The translations under genes were made by a program, and so were the position numbers. Positions 1-5,885 of a DNA stretch of 9,309 nt are shown piece by piece (the first letter of the stretch is position 1; each line of letters opens with the position of its first letter). The stretch lies in contig CAZTHB010000027.1 of assembly GCA_964613485.1 (NCBI GenBank), forward strand, positions 1 to 9,309, written 5' to 3'. The notes under the pieces are model-generated. The model did not search any database, was not told where the DNA came from, and saw nothing but the letters and a program-made list of their open reading frames with translations. Origin of the DNA: JADZGC01 sp964613485. Its GTDB lineage: Bacteria; Patescibacteriota; Saccharimonadia; CAILAD01; GCA-016700035.

Positions 1-110
1 GGATTACCCCCTATACGTTGCTTGGTGATTGGATTGTTTGGGTGGGCGTTACTATGTTAAGCATAACTGGTTTGACTTTGCTGAGAAAACGCTTATATAC
101 TAATGCGTAA
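1..110 (+). CDS. C-terminal end of a membrane protein, possibly apolipoprotein N-acyltransferase (partial)
   Basis: The reading frame starting at base 3 is open from the window edge to a TAA at 108-110 and encodes about 35 residues. They include TPYTLLGDWIVWVG, a hydrophobic stretch and a basic end (LLRKRLYTNA). Apolipoprotein N-acyltransferase (Lnt) ends in a similar way: a T-x-Y-x-x-x-GDW-like segment after the nitrilase domain, then a last membrane helix and a short basic tail. Lnt N-acylates lipoproteins in the membrane, and an envelope role would fit the two envelope genes that follow. The identification rests on a short stretch recognised by eye. The other two forward frames stop at bases 58-60 and 26-28. 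The last third overlaps the putative promoter of the next gene. Confidence 0.5.
   Translation, partial: ITPYTLLGDWIVWVGVTMLSITGLTLLRKRLYTNA
72..101 (+). promoter_or_regulatory. Sigma70-type promoter for the envelope gene pair
   Basis: TTGACT (72-77) and TATACT (96-101) are separated by 18 bp, close to the TTGACA/TATAAT consensus. The predicted start is near base 108, giving a leader of about 33 nt before the ATG at 141. Both boxes lie within the last codons of the upstream reading frame, so a chance match remains possible. Confidence 0.45.
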
Positions 111-140
111 GTAATCAATACTAACTTTCGAAAGAATATT

Positions 141-821
141 ATGCCTGCCAAAAAAGCAGTCACAAAAAACACAAAAGCAAAATCAAATACTGCAAAGAGT
201 GCGATCGCGGGGTCGCGGAAGGTCAAGAACAAAACGTTTGTTTTAGTCGTAATCGCAGTTTTTGCAGTTGCCCTAGGCTATTTGTTTGTTCGCTTAAGCC
301 GAGCAGCTACCCCAACAACCTACATTAACGCTGGGAAGATACCAAGTACAGGTATGCTGATGGGAGCCAGCATATATGGCGGGCACTACCGTGCCTCGCA
401 GGCTCAATTCTGCCCAGAGAATGGTATTCAGGGTGGCGGCAGTGATGATAACGGAATGGGTAATGATGGTCGGCCGCTTCCGGGTCGAACCGCATTTGCT
501 GAGCTGAGTACCGAAGGGACGCGTGACTTTTCTGCTCTTGGGAAGTTACCAAATGGCACAAAACTCGAGATTAATTATCGTGGTCGCACAATTGTTGCAG
601 AGAAGGCCGATGTTGGATCGGGTGGCTATGCGGTACAGGGCTTTCCAAGGGCCGTCGATCTATGGTGGGAAACAGCTACCCTCCTGAACTTCACGGGCGG
701 TCTCGATCTCGTATATATCCGTCCGGTTGATCCATCGACCCCAGTTACCGCTGTGATAACGCAGCCAAAGAACGCCTGTAAGTCAGCTCCACCTCCACCT
801 GCTAACGCTGGTAAAAGTTAA
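141..821 (+). CDS. Membrane-anchored or secreted RlpA-like double-psi beta-barrel protein
   Basis: This 226-aa protein has a Lys-rich cytoplasmic N-terminus (1-31), one hydrophobic helix (about 32-50), the segment RLSRAA (51-56), an exported domain (about 60-200) and a Pro-rich tail. The domain reads as RlpA-like: GASIYGG, then TAFAELS (117-123), LPNGTKLEINYRGRTIVAEKADVG (split here as LPNGTKLEI, 136-144, and IVAEKADVG, 151-159), RAVDLWWETA (170-179) and GGLDLVYIRPV. RlpA proteins of this fold are lytic transglycosylases acting on peptidoglycan. Glu121 (as in TASGE) and Asp157 (as in the NDRGPF motif) align with the catalytic pair, though the following RGPF is not kept (VGSG here). Cys91 and Cys213 could form a disulfide outside the cell. 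The start is supported by GAAAGA 5 nt upstream. The next gene follows after 20 bp, so the two probably form an operon. The fold is fairly secure; enzymatic activity is inference. A signal peptidase cut near SRA|A is possible, which would release the protein. Confidence 0.8.
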   Translation: MPAKKAVTKNTKAKSNTAKSAIAGSRKVKNKTFVLVVIAVFAVALGYLFVRLSRAATPTTYINAGKIPSTGMLMGASIYGGHYRASQAQFCPENGIQGGGSDDNGMGNDGRPLPGRTAFAELSTEGTRDFSALGKLPNGTKLEINYRGRTIVAEKADVGSGGYAVQGFPRAVDLWWETATLLNFTGGLDLVYIRPVDPSTPVTAVITQPKNACKSAPPPPANAGKS

Positions 822-841
822 ATAACGCAAAGAAAGATATT

Positions 842-1465
842 ATGCCAAGTAATTCTAAATCAAATACCCCCAAGAGCAAAGTTGCAGGTAAAGGACCACT
901 TAACAAGCAGTATAAATTCGATTGGAGAGTTATTGTAGCGATCGCAATAATACTCATTGCAGCTCTGGGCTATCTCTATGTGAGGCTGAGTCGTGCTGCC
1001 GGATATATTTGGACACCAACCGCTATGAGTATTGGCACTGGTGAGCTAGGGACAAAGCAAGGGCGCGCCGTTGTGATGTCTAAATATGTTTCATTATGGC
1101 CTGCTGAAAATATCTATGTAACTGTGGATTCTAGTCTCACTACTAACGACACGTATTGTATAGACGGTATGATTATTGGTAGTGGCGGACAAAATTGGAA
1201 CTTTACAGCAAACTACAAGGAGTCTTGGGGGGGTAGTCAACAAACTGGCATAGGTTCAAAAACACATGGCGCTCTCCCCACCGGAAACTTCACTAAATGC
1301 ATTGACGTACCGGCCAATACTACGGGCAAAGGAAGATATATAGGCTTTGATGCGCATGGCGCAACCAATGATACTGGCGCGAAAATATATATTTACTCTA
1401 TCTATCGTAAAGGTACGCAACCAACTCCCATAGCACCTGTAACCCCATCGGGCGTAAAGGGGTAA
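842..1465 (+). CDS. Membrane-anchored or secreted envelope protein of unknown function
   Basis: This 207-aa protein is not recognised as a member of any family. It has the same layout as the gene before it: basic, Ser/Asn-rich N-terminus (1-28), hydrophobic helix (about 29-47), RLSRAA (48-53), an exported domain (about 54-190) and a Pro-containing tail ending in PSGVKG. The domain is rich in Gly, Thr, Asn and aromatic residues and has alternating patterns such as IYVTV and KIYIYSIY, suggesting a beta-sandwich. Its only two cysteines, Cys106 and Cys153, could form a disulfide. The start is supported by GAAAGA 4 nt upstream of the ATG, in a leader (GAAAGATATTATGCC) almost the same as that of the preceding gene. 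The 20-bp spacing and absence of a terminator suggest co-transcription. Binding or adhesion at the cell surface is possible but not shown by any motif. Confidence 0.75.
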   Translation: MPSNSKSNTPKSKVAGKGPLNKQYKFDWRVIVAIAIILIAALGYLYVRLSRAAGYIWTPTAMSIGTGELGTKQGRAVVMSKYVSLWPAENIYVTVDSSLTTNDTYCIDGMIIGSGGQNWNFTANYKESWGGSQQTGIGSKTHGALPTGNFTKCIDVPANTTGKGRYIGFDAHGATNDTGAKIYIYSIYRKGTQPTPIAPVTPSGVKG

Positions 1466-1514
1466 TACCAGGCTCAGAACAATACTTTGAGATGGATCTT
1501 GCCAATAGGGAGCG

Positions 1515-1520
1515 TATAAT
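1515..1520 (+). promoter_or_regulatory. -10 box of uvrB, implying a nearly leaderless mRNA
   Basis: A perfect TATAAT ends 9 bp before the uvrB ATG at 1530. With the usual 6-7 bp between -10 box and start point, transcription would begin at about 1527, leaving a leader of only a few bases. No convincing -35 lies at 16-18 bp: TTGAGA (1487-1492) is 22 bp away and TTGCCA (1499-1504) only 10 bp. uvrB could instead be read through from the genes before it. Confidence 0.4.
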
Positions 1521-1529
1521 TGAAAGAAT

Positions 1530-3521
1530 ATGGCATTCAATCTACGCTCCAAATATCAGCCATCAGGCGATCAGCCTGCTGCAATCAATAGGCTTGCCTC
1601 TGGGCTCGAGTCTGGTGTGCGTGAGCAAACGCTACTTGGTGTGACTGGTTCCGGCAAGACGTTTACGATGGCAAACCTCATCGCTAAGCGCAATAAACCC
1701 ACGCTGGTTTTGAGTCATAATAAAACTCTCGCAGCGCAGCTGTATGGTGAATTTAAGGAGTTTTTTCCCGATAATGCAGTTCATTATTTTGTAAGCTACT
1801 TCGACTACTATCAGCCTGAAGCATATATCCCTCGCAGTGACACATATATCGAGAAAGACTCGGCAATCAATGAGGAGATTGATCGCCTGAGACTAGCTGC
1901 TACGAGCTCACTACTAACACGCCAAGATGTGGTGATTATCGCGTCGGTGAGTTGTATCTACGGCATTGGCTCGGTGGATGATTTCCAGAATATGTCGATC
2001 CCGGTCAAGGTTGGTGAGCTCAAGAAACGCGATAAATTCTTGCGTCTCATGACTGACATCCAGTACACGCGCAATGATCAGAATTTCGTGCGTGGTACCT
2101 TTCGCGTGCGTGGCGAAAATGTCGATGTATTTCCCGCTGATGGCGAAGAAGCGTATCGCATTCAGTTCTTTGGTGACGAAGTTGAGTCAATCTCTAAGCT
2201 TGAGCCACTCACGGGAGAGGTGATTGAGCGTCCAAATTCGTTCACGATATTCCCAGCAAAACATTATGTGGCGCCCAAGGAGCAAATTAAGCGTGCTATC
2301 GACTTGATTCAAGCCGAAGCTGCAGAAAGAATCGCGTGGTTCAAGTCTCAGGAGATGCATCTGGAAGCCCAACGACTCGAGCAGCGGATCAAGTTTGATT
2401 GCGAAATCATGGATCAAACAGGCTACGTGAAGGGGATCGAAAACTATTCGCGCTATTTAACGAATCGCGAACCAGGCGAGCAGCCCGCCACATTGCTCGA
2501 CTACTTTCCAGATGATTTCCTGATGTTGATTGATGAATCGCATATCACCGTGCCGCAGGTGCGTGGTATGTATAATGGTGACCGCGCTCGCAAAGAAGTG
2601 CTCGTGCAGTACGGCTTTCGTTTGCCGTCAGCGCTGGATAACCGACCAATGCGCTTTGAGGAGTTTGATCGCCACATTAATCAAGTTGTGTATGTTTCAG
2701 CGACTCCTGCTGAGTACGAGCTCTCTAAGTCTGGTGAACATATTGCCGAGCAAATCATCCGCCCGACGGGATTGCTAGATCCGGAGATCGAGGTACGCCC
2801 AGTTGAGCACCAAGTCGACGATCTTATCGCCGAGATTAGGACGCGCTTACAAAAAGGTCAGCGCTCGCTTGTTACGACGTTGACGAAGCGGATGGCTGAG
2901 GACCTCACCGAGTACCTTGCAGATATCGGTATCAAAGTACAATATCTTCATAGCGACGTAAATACGCTCGAGCGCACTGACATCCTGCGTGACTTGCGTC
3001 TGGGAGTTTATGATGTGCTTGTCGGCATAAATCTCTTGCGTGAAGGCCTTGATCTGCCCGAGGTTTCTATGGTGGCGATCATCGACGCTGACAAGGAAGG
3101 CTTTTTGCGCAGTGAGAGCGCGCTCATACAGACGATCGGTCGGGCGGCGCGCCACGTTGAGGGTAAAGTAATTATGTATGCCGATACCATCACTCGTTCG
3201 ATGAAAGCAGCGATCGATGAGACGAATCGACGCCGCGAGATACAGCAAAAATATAATGATAAGCATAGCATCACACCGCAAGGGATTCAGAAGGCGATTG
3301 CCGAGCGCATGGCTGAAGAGCGTGAAGCAGAGCTAGCCGATGTACATGCGTTCGATCTTGAGAAGATTCCCAAAGATGAGCTTAAGCACCTTATTAAGCA
3401 GCTTAATGAGCAAATGGATCTTGCGGCGGCAAATCTGCAGTTTGAAAAGGCTGCCGAGTTGCGCGACCAGCTTGCAGAGATTAGGGACTTTCAGGCCGGC
3501 AAGAAGATTGGCCGGAAGTGA
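1530..3521 (+). CDS. uvrB: UvrABC system protein B (excision repair helicase)
   Basis: UvrB accepts damaged DNA from UvrA, opens the strands at the lesion with a limited ATP-driven helicase action, inserts a beta-hairpin behind the damage and recruits UvrC for incision. The 663-aa protein is full length (E. coli 673 aa). In order: PSGDQP (11-16), Walker A GVTGSGKT (37-44), the beta-hairpin YFDYYQPEAYIPRSDTYIE (about 89-108), Walker B LMLIDESH (331-338), YVSATPAEYE (388-397), motif V VLVGINLLREGLDLPE (496-511), motif VI QTIGRAARH (534-542), and a C-terminal UVR coiled-coil motif (about 615-653) used for UvrC binding. The start is fixed by the family N-terminus, with PSGDQP about 10 residues in. 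GAAAGA lies only 2 nt from the ATG, too close for a normal ribosome binding site. No essential residue appears missing. The TGA stop shows TGA is not recoded to Gly here. Confidence 0.98.
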   Translation: MAFNLRSKYQPSGDQPAAINRLASGLESGVREQTLLGVTGSGKTFTMANLIAKRNKPTLVLSHNKTLAAQLYGEFKEFFPDNAVHYFVSYFDYYQPEAYIPRSDTYIEKDSAINEEIDRLRLAATSSLLTRQDVVIIASVSCIYGIGSVDDFQNMSIPVKVGELKKRDKFLRLMTDIQYTRNDQNFVRGTFRVRGENVDVFPADGEEAYRIQFFGDEVESISKLEPLTGEVIERPNSFTIFPAKHYVAPKEQIKRAIDLIQAEAAERIAWFKSQEMHLEAQRLEQRIKFDCEIMDQTGYVKGIENYSRYLTNREPGEQPATLLDYFPDDFLMLIDESHITVPQVRGMYNGDRARKEVLVQYGFRLPSALDNRPMRFEEFDRHINQVVYVSATPAEYELSKSGEHIAEQIIRPTGLLDPEIEVRPVEHQVDDLIAEIRTRLQKGQRSLVTTLTKRMAEDLTEYLADIGIKVQYLHSDVNTLERTDILRDLRLGVYDVLVGINLLREGLDLPEVSMVAIIDADKEGFLRSESALIQTIGRAARHVEGKVIMYADTITRSMKAAIDETNRRREIQQKYNDKHSITPQGIQKAIAERMAEEREAELADVHAFDLEKIPKDELKHLIKQLNEQMDLAAANLQFEKAAELRDQLAEIRDFQAGKKIGRK

Positions 3522-3656
3522 TCAGCACTTGAGTGATTGGGGAGTAGTTCGGTTTTGATTAAGCGGGAATCTCTTGATACTCATTCCTCGCAGTCGGCTC
3601 GGTGTAATCGAAGCTGAATTTTGGTACACTATACTAAAGCATAAGGATAATTACAC
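3522..3656 (+). other. Intergenic region after uvrB, no clear terminator
   Basis: These 135 bp hold the promoter of the next gene near the right end. A 5-bp CCGGC/GCCGG hairpin lies in the last uvrB codons (about 3496-3515) but has no T tract, so transcription may continue from uvrB. No tRNA-like or other RNA structure was seen. Confidence 0.5.
3619..3644 (+). promoter_or_regulatory. TTTTG/-10/AAGCATAA promoter of the 317-aa gene
   Basis: TTTTGG (3619-3624) precedes the -10 box TACACT (3625-3630); the TG one base before the box is an extended -10. AAGCATAA (3637-3644) begins exactly 6 bp after it, at the expected start of transcription. The leader would be 20 nt and contains the ribosome binding site AAGGA (3643-3647), 9 nt before the ATG. 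No good -35 is seen, as is usual for extended -10 promoters. The arrangement recurs at 4643 and, on the other strand, at 6785. Confidence 0.6.
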
Positions 3657-4610
3657 ATGCCAGATCGAGAGCCAAATTGGGGAGATGATGAGTCAGGGCG
3701 CACAGCCGAAGGTGAAGCGAAATGGTGGGATAGTGCCAAACAATCTGAACCTCTGGGTGACCCTGAGCCTAGGGTAGTACGGGTGCCGATACGCGATCAA
3801 GATACGGTGATACTTGACCGACAGCCTGGCTGGTCAGATCCAGGCGAACCGGGCGGTACCCTAGGTCGTCAGAGCGAACTGGCTGGGCCGGCAGTGAGCG
3901 AGACCCCAGAAAGCTCTAGACTACCCACGCTCCATGAGGCGCTCGAGCGGGTGCGCGTTAATCAGGCGAGAGTGGATTCGGTAAGTGCAGCTCTAGCAGC
4001 AGCGCGAGAGGTAGTAGTGCGTACCGAGGAAGAACTCGTAGCTGCGCAAGCATTGGCAGAGTCTCAAGAGCGAGATTTAGAAATTGCGTTCGTGCACGCC
4101 ATGACCGATCGTGGCCTAGGCTACATGAAGCCGCATGATGTGGAAGGCGTCATTACGATGGATAATGTGCCGGTCATTCGATCAGATGGGACAATCGAAG
4201 ATGGCTGGAAAGCGCAGTTACAAGGTGACCACATTGTCTGTACAAAGCATATAGACGGTGATGATTCTCAAAAAGAAATATCCATCGAAGATTGGTTTGA
4301 GGCACCTAAAAGGATTGGGGAGGCACATAGGCCAACATTTGATCGACTTGTAGAGGCCTACCCTAGTGTGTGGGAAGTGGCCGGAGCTGATGCTTATCAA
4401 GCTAGTTCCGCATATATACGAGATAGGGACACTGGGGGATATAGAGTTGGGCAAGTGCGGATATCAATGAATAATAATTTAGCTATTCTCATGTATCCTC
4501 ATGATACTTCTGTTGATAAGACAGTACTTCAATATATTTCTATCCCGACCTTTGTGCGCTGGCAACAGGAAGGTGAAGTAGCTCGACTCGCACAGGGTGA
4601 GCTCAGCTAG
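3657..4610 (+). CDS. Uncharacterised coiled-coil protein, 317 aa
   Basis: No family is recognised. Three parts can be seen. Residues 1-89 are charged and rich in Pro, Gly, Glu and Asp, probably disordered. Residues about 91-147 form an Ala/Glu/Arg-rich helix with heptad-like hydrophobic spacing, probably a coiled coil (e.g. RVDSVSAALAAAREVVVRT). Residues about 150-317 look folded, with mixed strands and helices, aromatic residues (WFE, VWE, FVRWQQ) and one cysteine (Cys195). There is no signal peptide or membrane segment, so it is probably cytoplasmic. The start is supported by AAGGA 9 nt upstream and by the promoter just before it. A short open frame from 3574 overlaps in another frame but starts ahead of the promoter and lacks a ribosome binding site. 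The coiled coil suggests self-assembly or a protein partner. It lies between uvrB and uvrA, but nothing visible ties it to repair. Confidence 0.75.
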   Translation: MPDREPNWGDDESGRTAEGEAKWWDSAKQSEPLGDPEPRVVRVPIRDQDTVILDRQPGWSDPGEPGGTLGRQSELAGPAVSETPESSRLPTLHEALERVRVNQARVDSVSAALAAAREVVVRTEEELVAAQALAESQERDLEIAFVHAMTDRGLGYMKPHDVEGVITMDNVPVIRSDGTIEDGWKAQLQGDHIVCTKHIDGDDSQKEISIEDWFEAPKRIGEAHRPTFDRLVEAYPSVWEVAGADAYQASSAYIRDRDTGGYRVGQVRISMNNNLAILMYPHDTSVDKTVLQYISIPTFVRWQQEGEVARLAQGELS

Positions 4611-4642
4611 ATTGGTAGATGCGGCTAGCTCGCCCGGCATGA

Positions 4643-4668
4643 TTTTGCTACACTATTAATAAGCATAA
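4643..4668 (+). promoter_or_regulatory. TTTTG/-10/AAGCATAA promoter of the 367-aa gene
   Basis: TTTTGC (4643-4648), the -10 box TACACT (4649-4654) and AAGCATAA (4661-4668), again with 6 bp between the last two. It matches the promoter at 3619 in all three parts. The predicted leader is 43 nt. Confidence 0.6.
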
Positions 4669-4683
4669 CTGTAATACTAAGCT

Positions 4684-4703
4684 GGAGGTTCGTGTAGTAA
4701 GCC
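4684..4703 (+). promoter_or_regulatory. Unusually distant ribosome binding site with a GTG-TAG mini-frame
   Basis: A strong GGAGG (4684-4688) lies 15 nt before the ATG at 4704, much farther than usual. At near-normal distance from it is GTG (4692-4694) followed at once by TAG. An in-frame TAA (4698-4700) rules out an upstream start for the gene. Initiation may be inefficient, or the start-stop pair may affect expression. Confidence 0.4.
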
Positions 4704-5807
4704 ATGCACTCAGATGACACACATAAAAAAGACGGATTTTTTTCTAAAATATTTGGTCATCATGATGATGTCGCAGTCAAGTCTGACGACGCTAATGTGA
4801 TTCAGCCAGGTGATGCCGCTACAGTAGGGCTCGCTGACGCATCTGATACCTCGGCTACGAGTGCTGATGGTTCGGCTTCCCTTGACCCGATTGATTTTGC
4901 ATCGAAGCAGTCTGACACCCAGACTGAAGATAATAATGATACACTGCAGCTTCATGAAGTATCCGCCGACTCTTCAGGCTCCAGTGAGCCTTCAGTACAA
5001 GAATCTGCCTCGAATAATACGACGATGGACACAGCTCCAGCAGACGAACTCAAAGGAAGTGTCGCCGATGTTCTCGCGGTGCCTAAAGATAATAGTGAGC
5101 CGTTAGACTTGAGCCAGCACACGGCTACTCTCAGTCCTACAGATAGTAGCGATAGTTCGCCAGTAGTAGAAGAAGTACCTGGATCTGAGACTCCCGCTGC
5201 CGAAGCCGCAGCAGAGCATATTGCAGATCAGCCCGTAGATAGCGATGCCGGCATTGGAGATACAACTGGCAGCGAAGCCCGCGACACTATGACAACTACG
5301 CCCGAAGTAGCGGACGCTGCCCAAGCCGAAGTGAGTGCTGTCATCGATTCGTCTGCCGGGGCGGATAAAGGTCGAGAAGGGGATGCGGAAGCCGCGCCCG
5401 AACAGACTGCTGCTCAGACAGATGTCGAGCCACCTGCTCCACCAGTAGAAGAAGGTGTAGCTTGGTCGGCAGCACATGGTGGCGCAGAAGCGATGCATCC
5501 AGAAAGTCAGCCCACGACCGAGGTACACACTGATGGTCAGGCTGTTTTGCATCATGCCCAAGAACAAGTCAATCAGATATTTGCATCGCATCCTGACTTT
5601 ACGACTGGGCACGAATCTCATGCGGCGACTACAGAAGCGGCTACTGAACCGAAGACTGATGAACCGCAAGAGCAGGCCGCAGCAGTAATTGCTCAGCCTA
5701 CCCCAGAAGTCGATGCAGCGGTTGCCCGTCTCGAACAGCACATCGACGAGCTCGAGTCTGGTCTTCAGAAAGTACGTACTGAACTCGCATCGCTTAGAGC
5801 TAAATAG
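4704..5807 (+). CDS. Acidic, probably disordered protein with C-terminal coiled coil, 367 aa
   Basis: No family is recognised. The N-terminus (about 1-22, HKKDGFFSKIFGHHDD in its core) could form a short amphipathic helix, perhaps touching a membrane or a partner. Residues about 23-330 are dominated by Asp, Glu, Ala, Ser, Thr and Pro with almost no Lys or Arg, so very acidic and probably unfolded. Scattered His residues occur, and a short less disordered stretch (about 278-298, VLHHAQEQVNQIFASHPDF) may be helical. Residues about 334-366 (starting EVDAAVARLEQHIDELESG) form a good coiled coil with Leu/Val at heptad positions. There is no cysteine, signal peptide or membrane span. It has its own promoter and a strong terminator 30 bp after the stop, so it can be a one-gene unit. 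A scaffold or tether between a partner bound at the N-terminus and an oligomer at the C-terminus is possible. That is inference. Confidence 0.75.
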   Translation: MHSDDTHKKDGFFSKIFGHHDDVAVKSDDANVIQPGDAATVGLADASDTSATSADGSASLDPIDFASKQSDTQTEDNNDTLQLHEVSADSSGSSEPSVQESASNNTTMDTAPADELKGSVADVLAVPKDNSEPLDLSQHTATLSPTDSSDSSPVVEEVPGSETPAAEAAAEHIADQPVDSDAGIGDTTGSEARDTMTTTPEVADAAQAEVSAVIDSSAGADKGREGDAEAAPEQTAAQTDVEPPAPPVEEGVAWSAAHGGAEAMHPESQPTTEVHTDGQAVLHHAQEQVNQIFASHPDFTTGHESHAATTEAATEPKTDEPQEQAAAVIAQPTPEVDAAVARLEQHIDELESGLQKVRTELASLRAK

Positions 5808-5837
5808 ATTATCTATTCCAAACTAGCGTTATATACA

Positions 5838-5869
5838 CATATAGCCGTCTTGTGACGGCTATATGTTTT
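5838..5869 (+). terminator. Strong intrinsic terminator
   Basis: A perfect 12-bp stem (CATATAGCCGTC at 5838-5849 with GACGGCTATATG at 5854-5865) has a TTGT loop and is followed by TTTT (5866-5869). It ends the + strand unit. It lies between convergent genes and may also stop the - strand gene ending at 5886. In that direction the tail (TGTATATAAC) is poorer in T. Confidence 0.85.
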
Positions 5870-5885
5870 GAGGCAAGGCTATCTA

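Larger units (their letters stand above)
4611..4703 (+). other. Short intergenic region without a clear terminator
   Basis: AGCTAG at the end of the previous gene could pair with CTAGCT (about 4625-4630), but the 6-bp stem is interrupted by a long loop and has no T tract. The rest holds the promoter and leader of the next gene. Confidence 0.4.

Noticed and set aside
48..69. A fourth AAGCATAA (59-66) after a -10-like GTTACT
   Set aside because: It lies within the upstream coding frame (codons TTA AGC ATA ACT), the spacing is 5 bp rather than 6, and the box is poor.
1443..1463. Possible terminator after the second envelope gene (ACCCC/GGGGT)
   Set aside because: Short stem with a 12-nt loop, overlapping the stop codon and lacking a T tract.
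2847..3281. Open frame of 144 codons on the - strand
   Set aside because: Antisense to strongly conserved uvrB helicase motifs.
5103..5741. Open frame of 212 codons on the - strand
   Set aside because: It is antisense to the acidic 367-aa gene; its Cys/Arg/Phe-rich composition is typical of a shadow frame, and it has no promoter or ribosome binding site.
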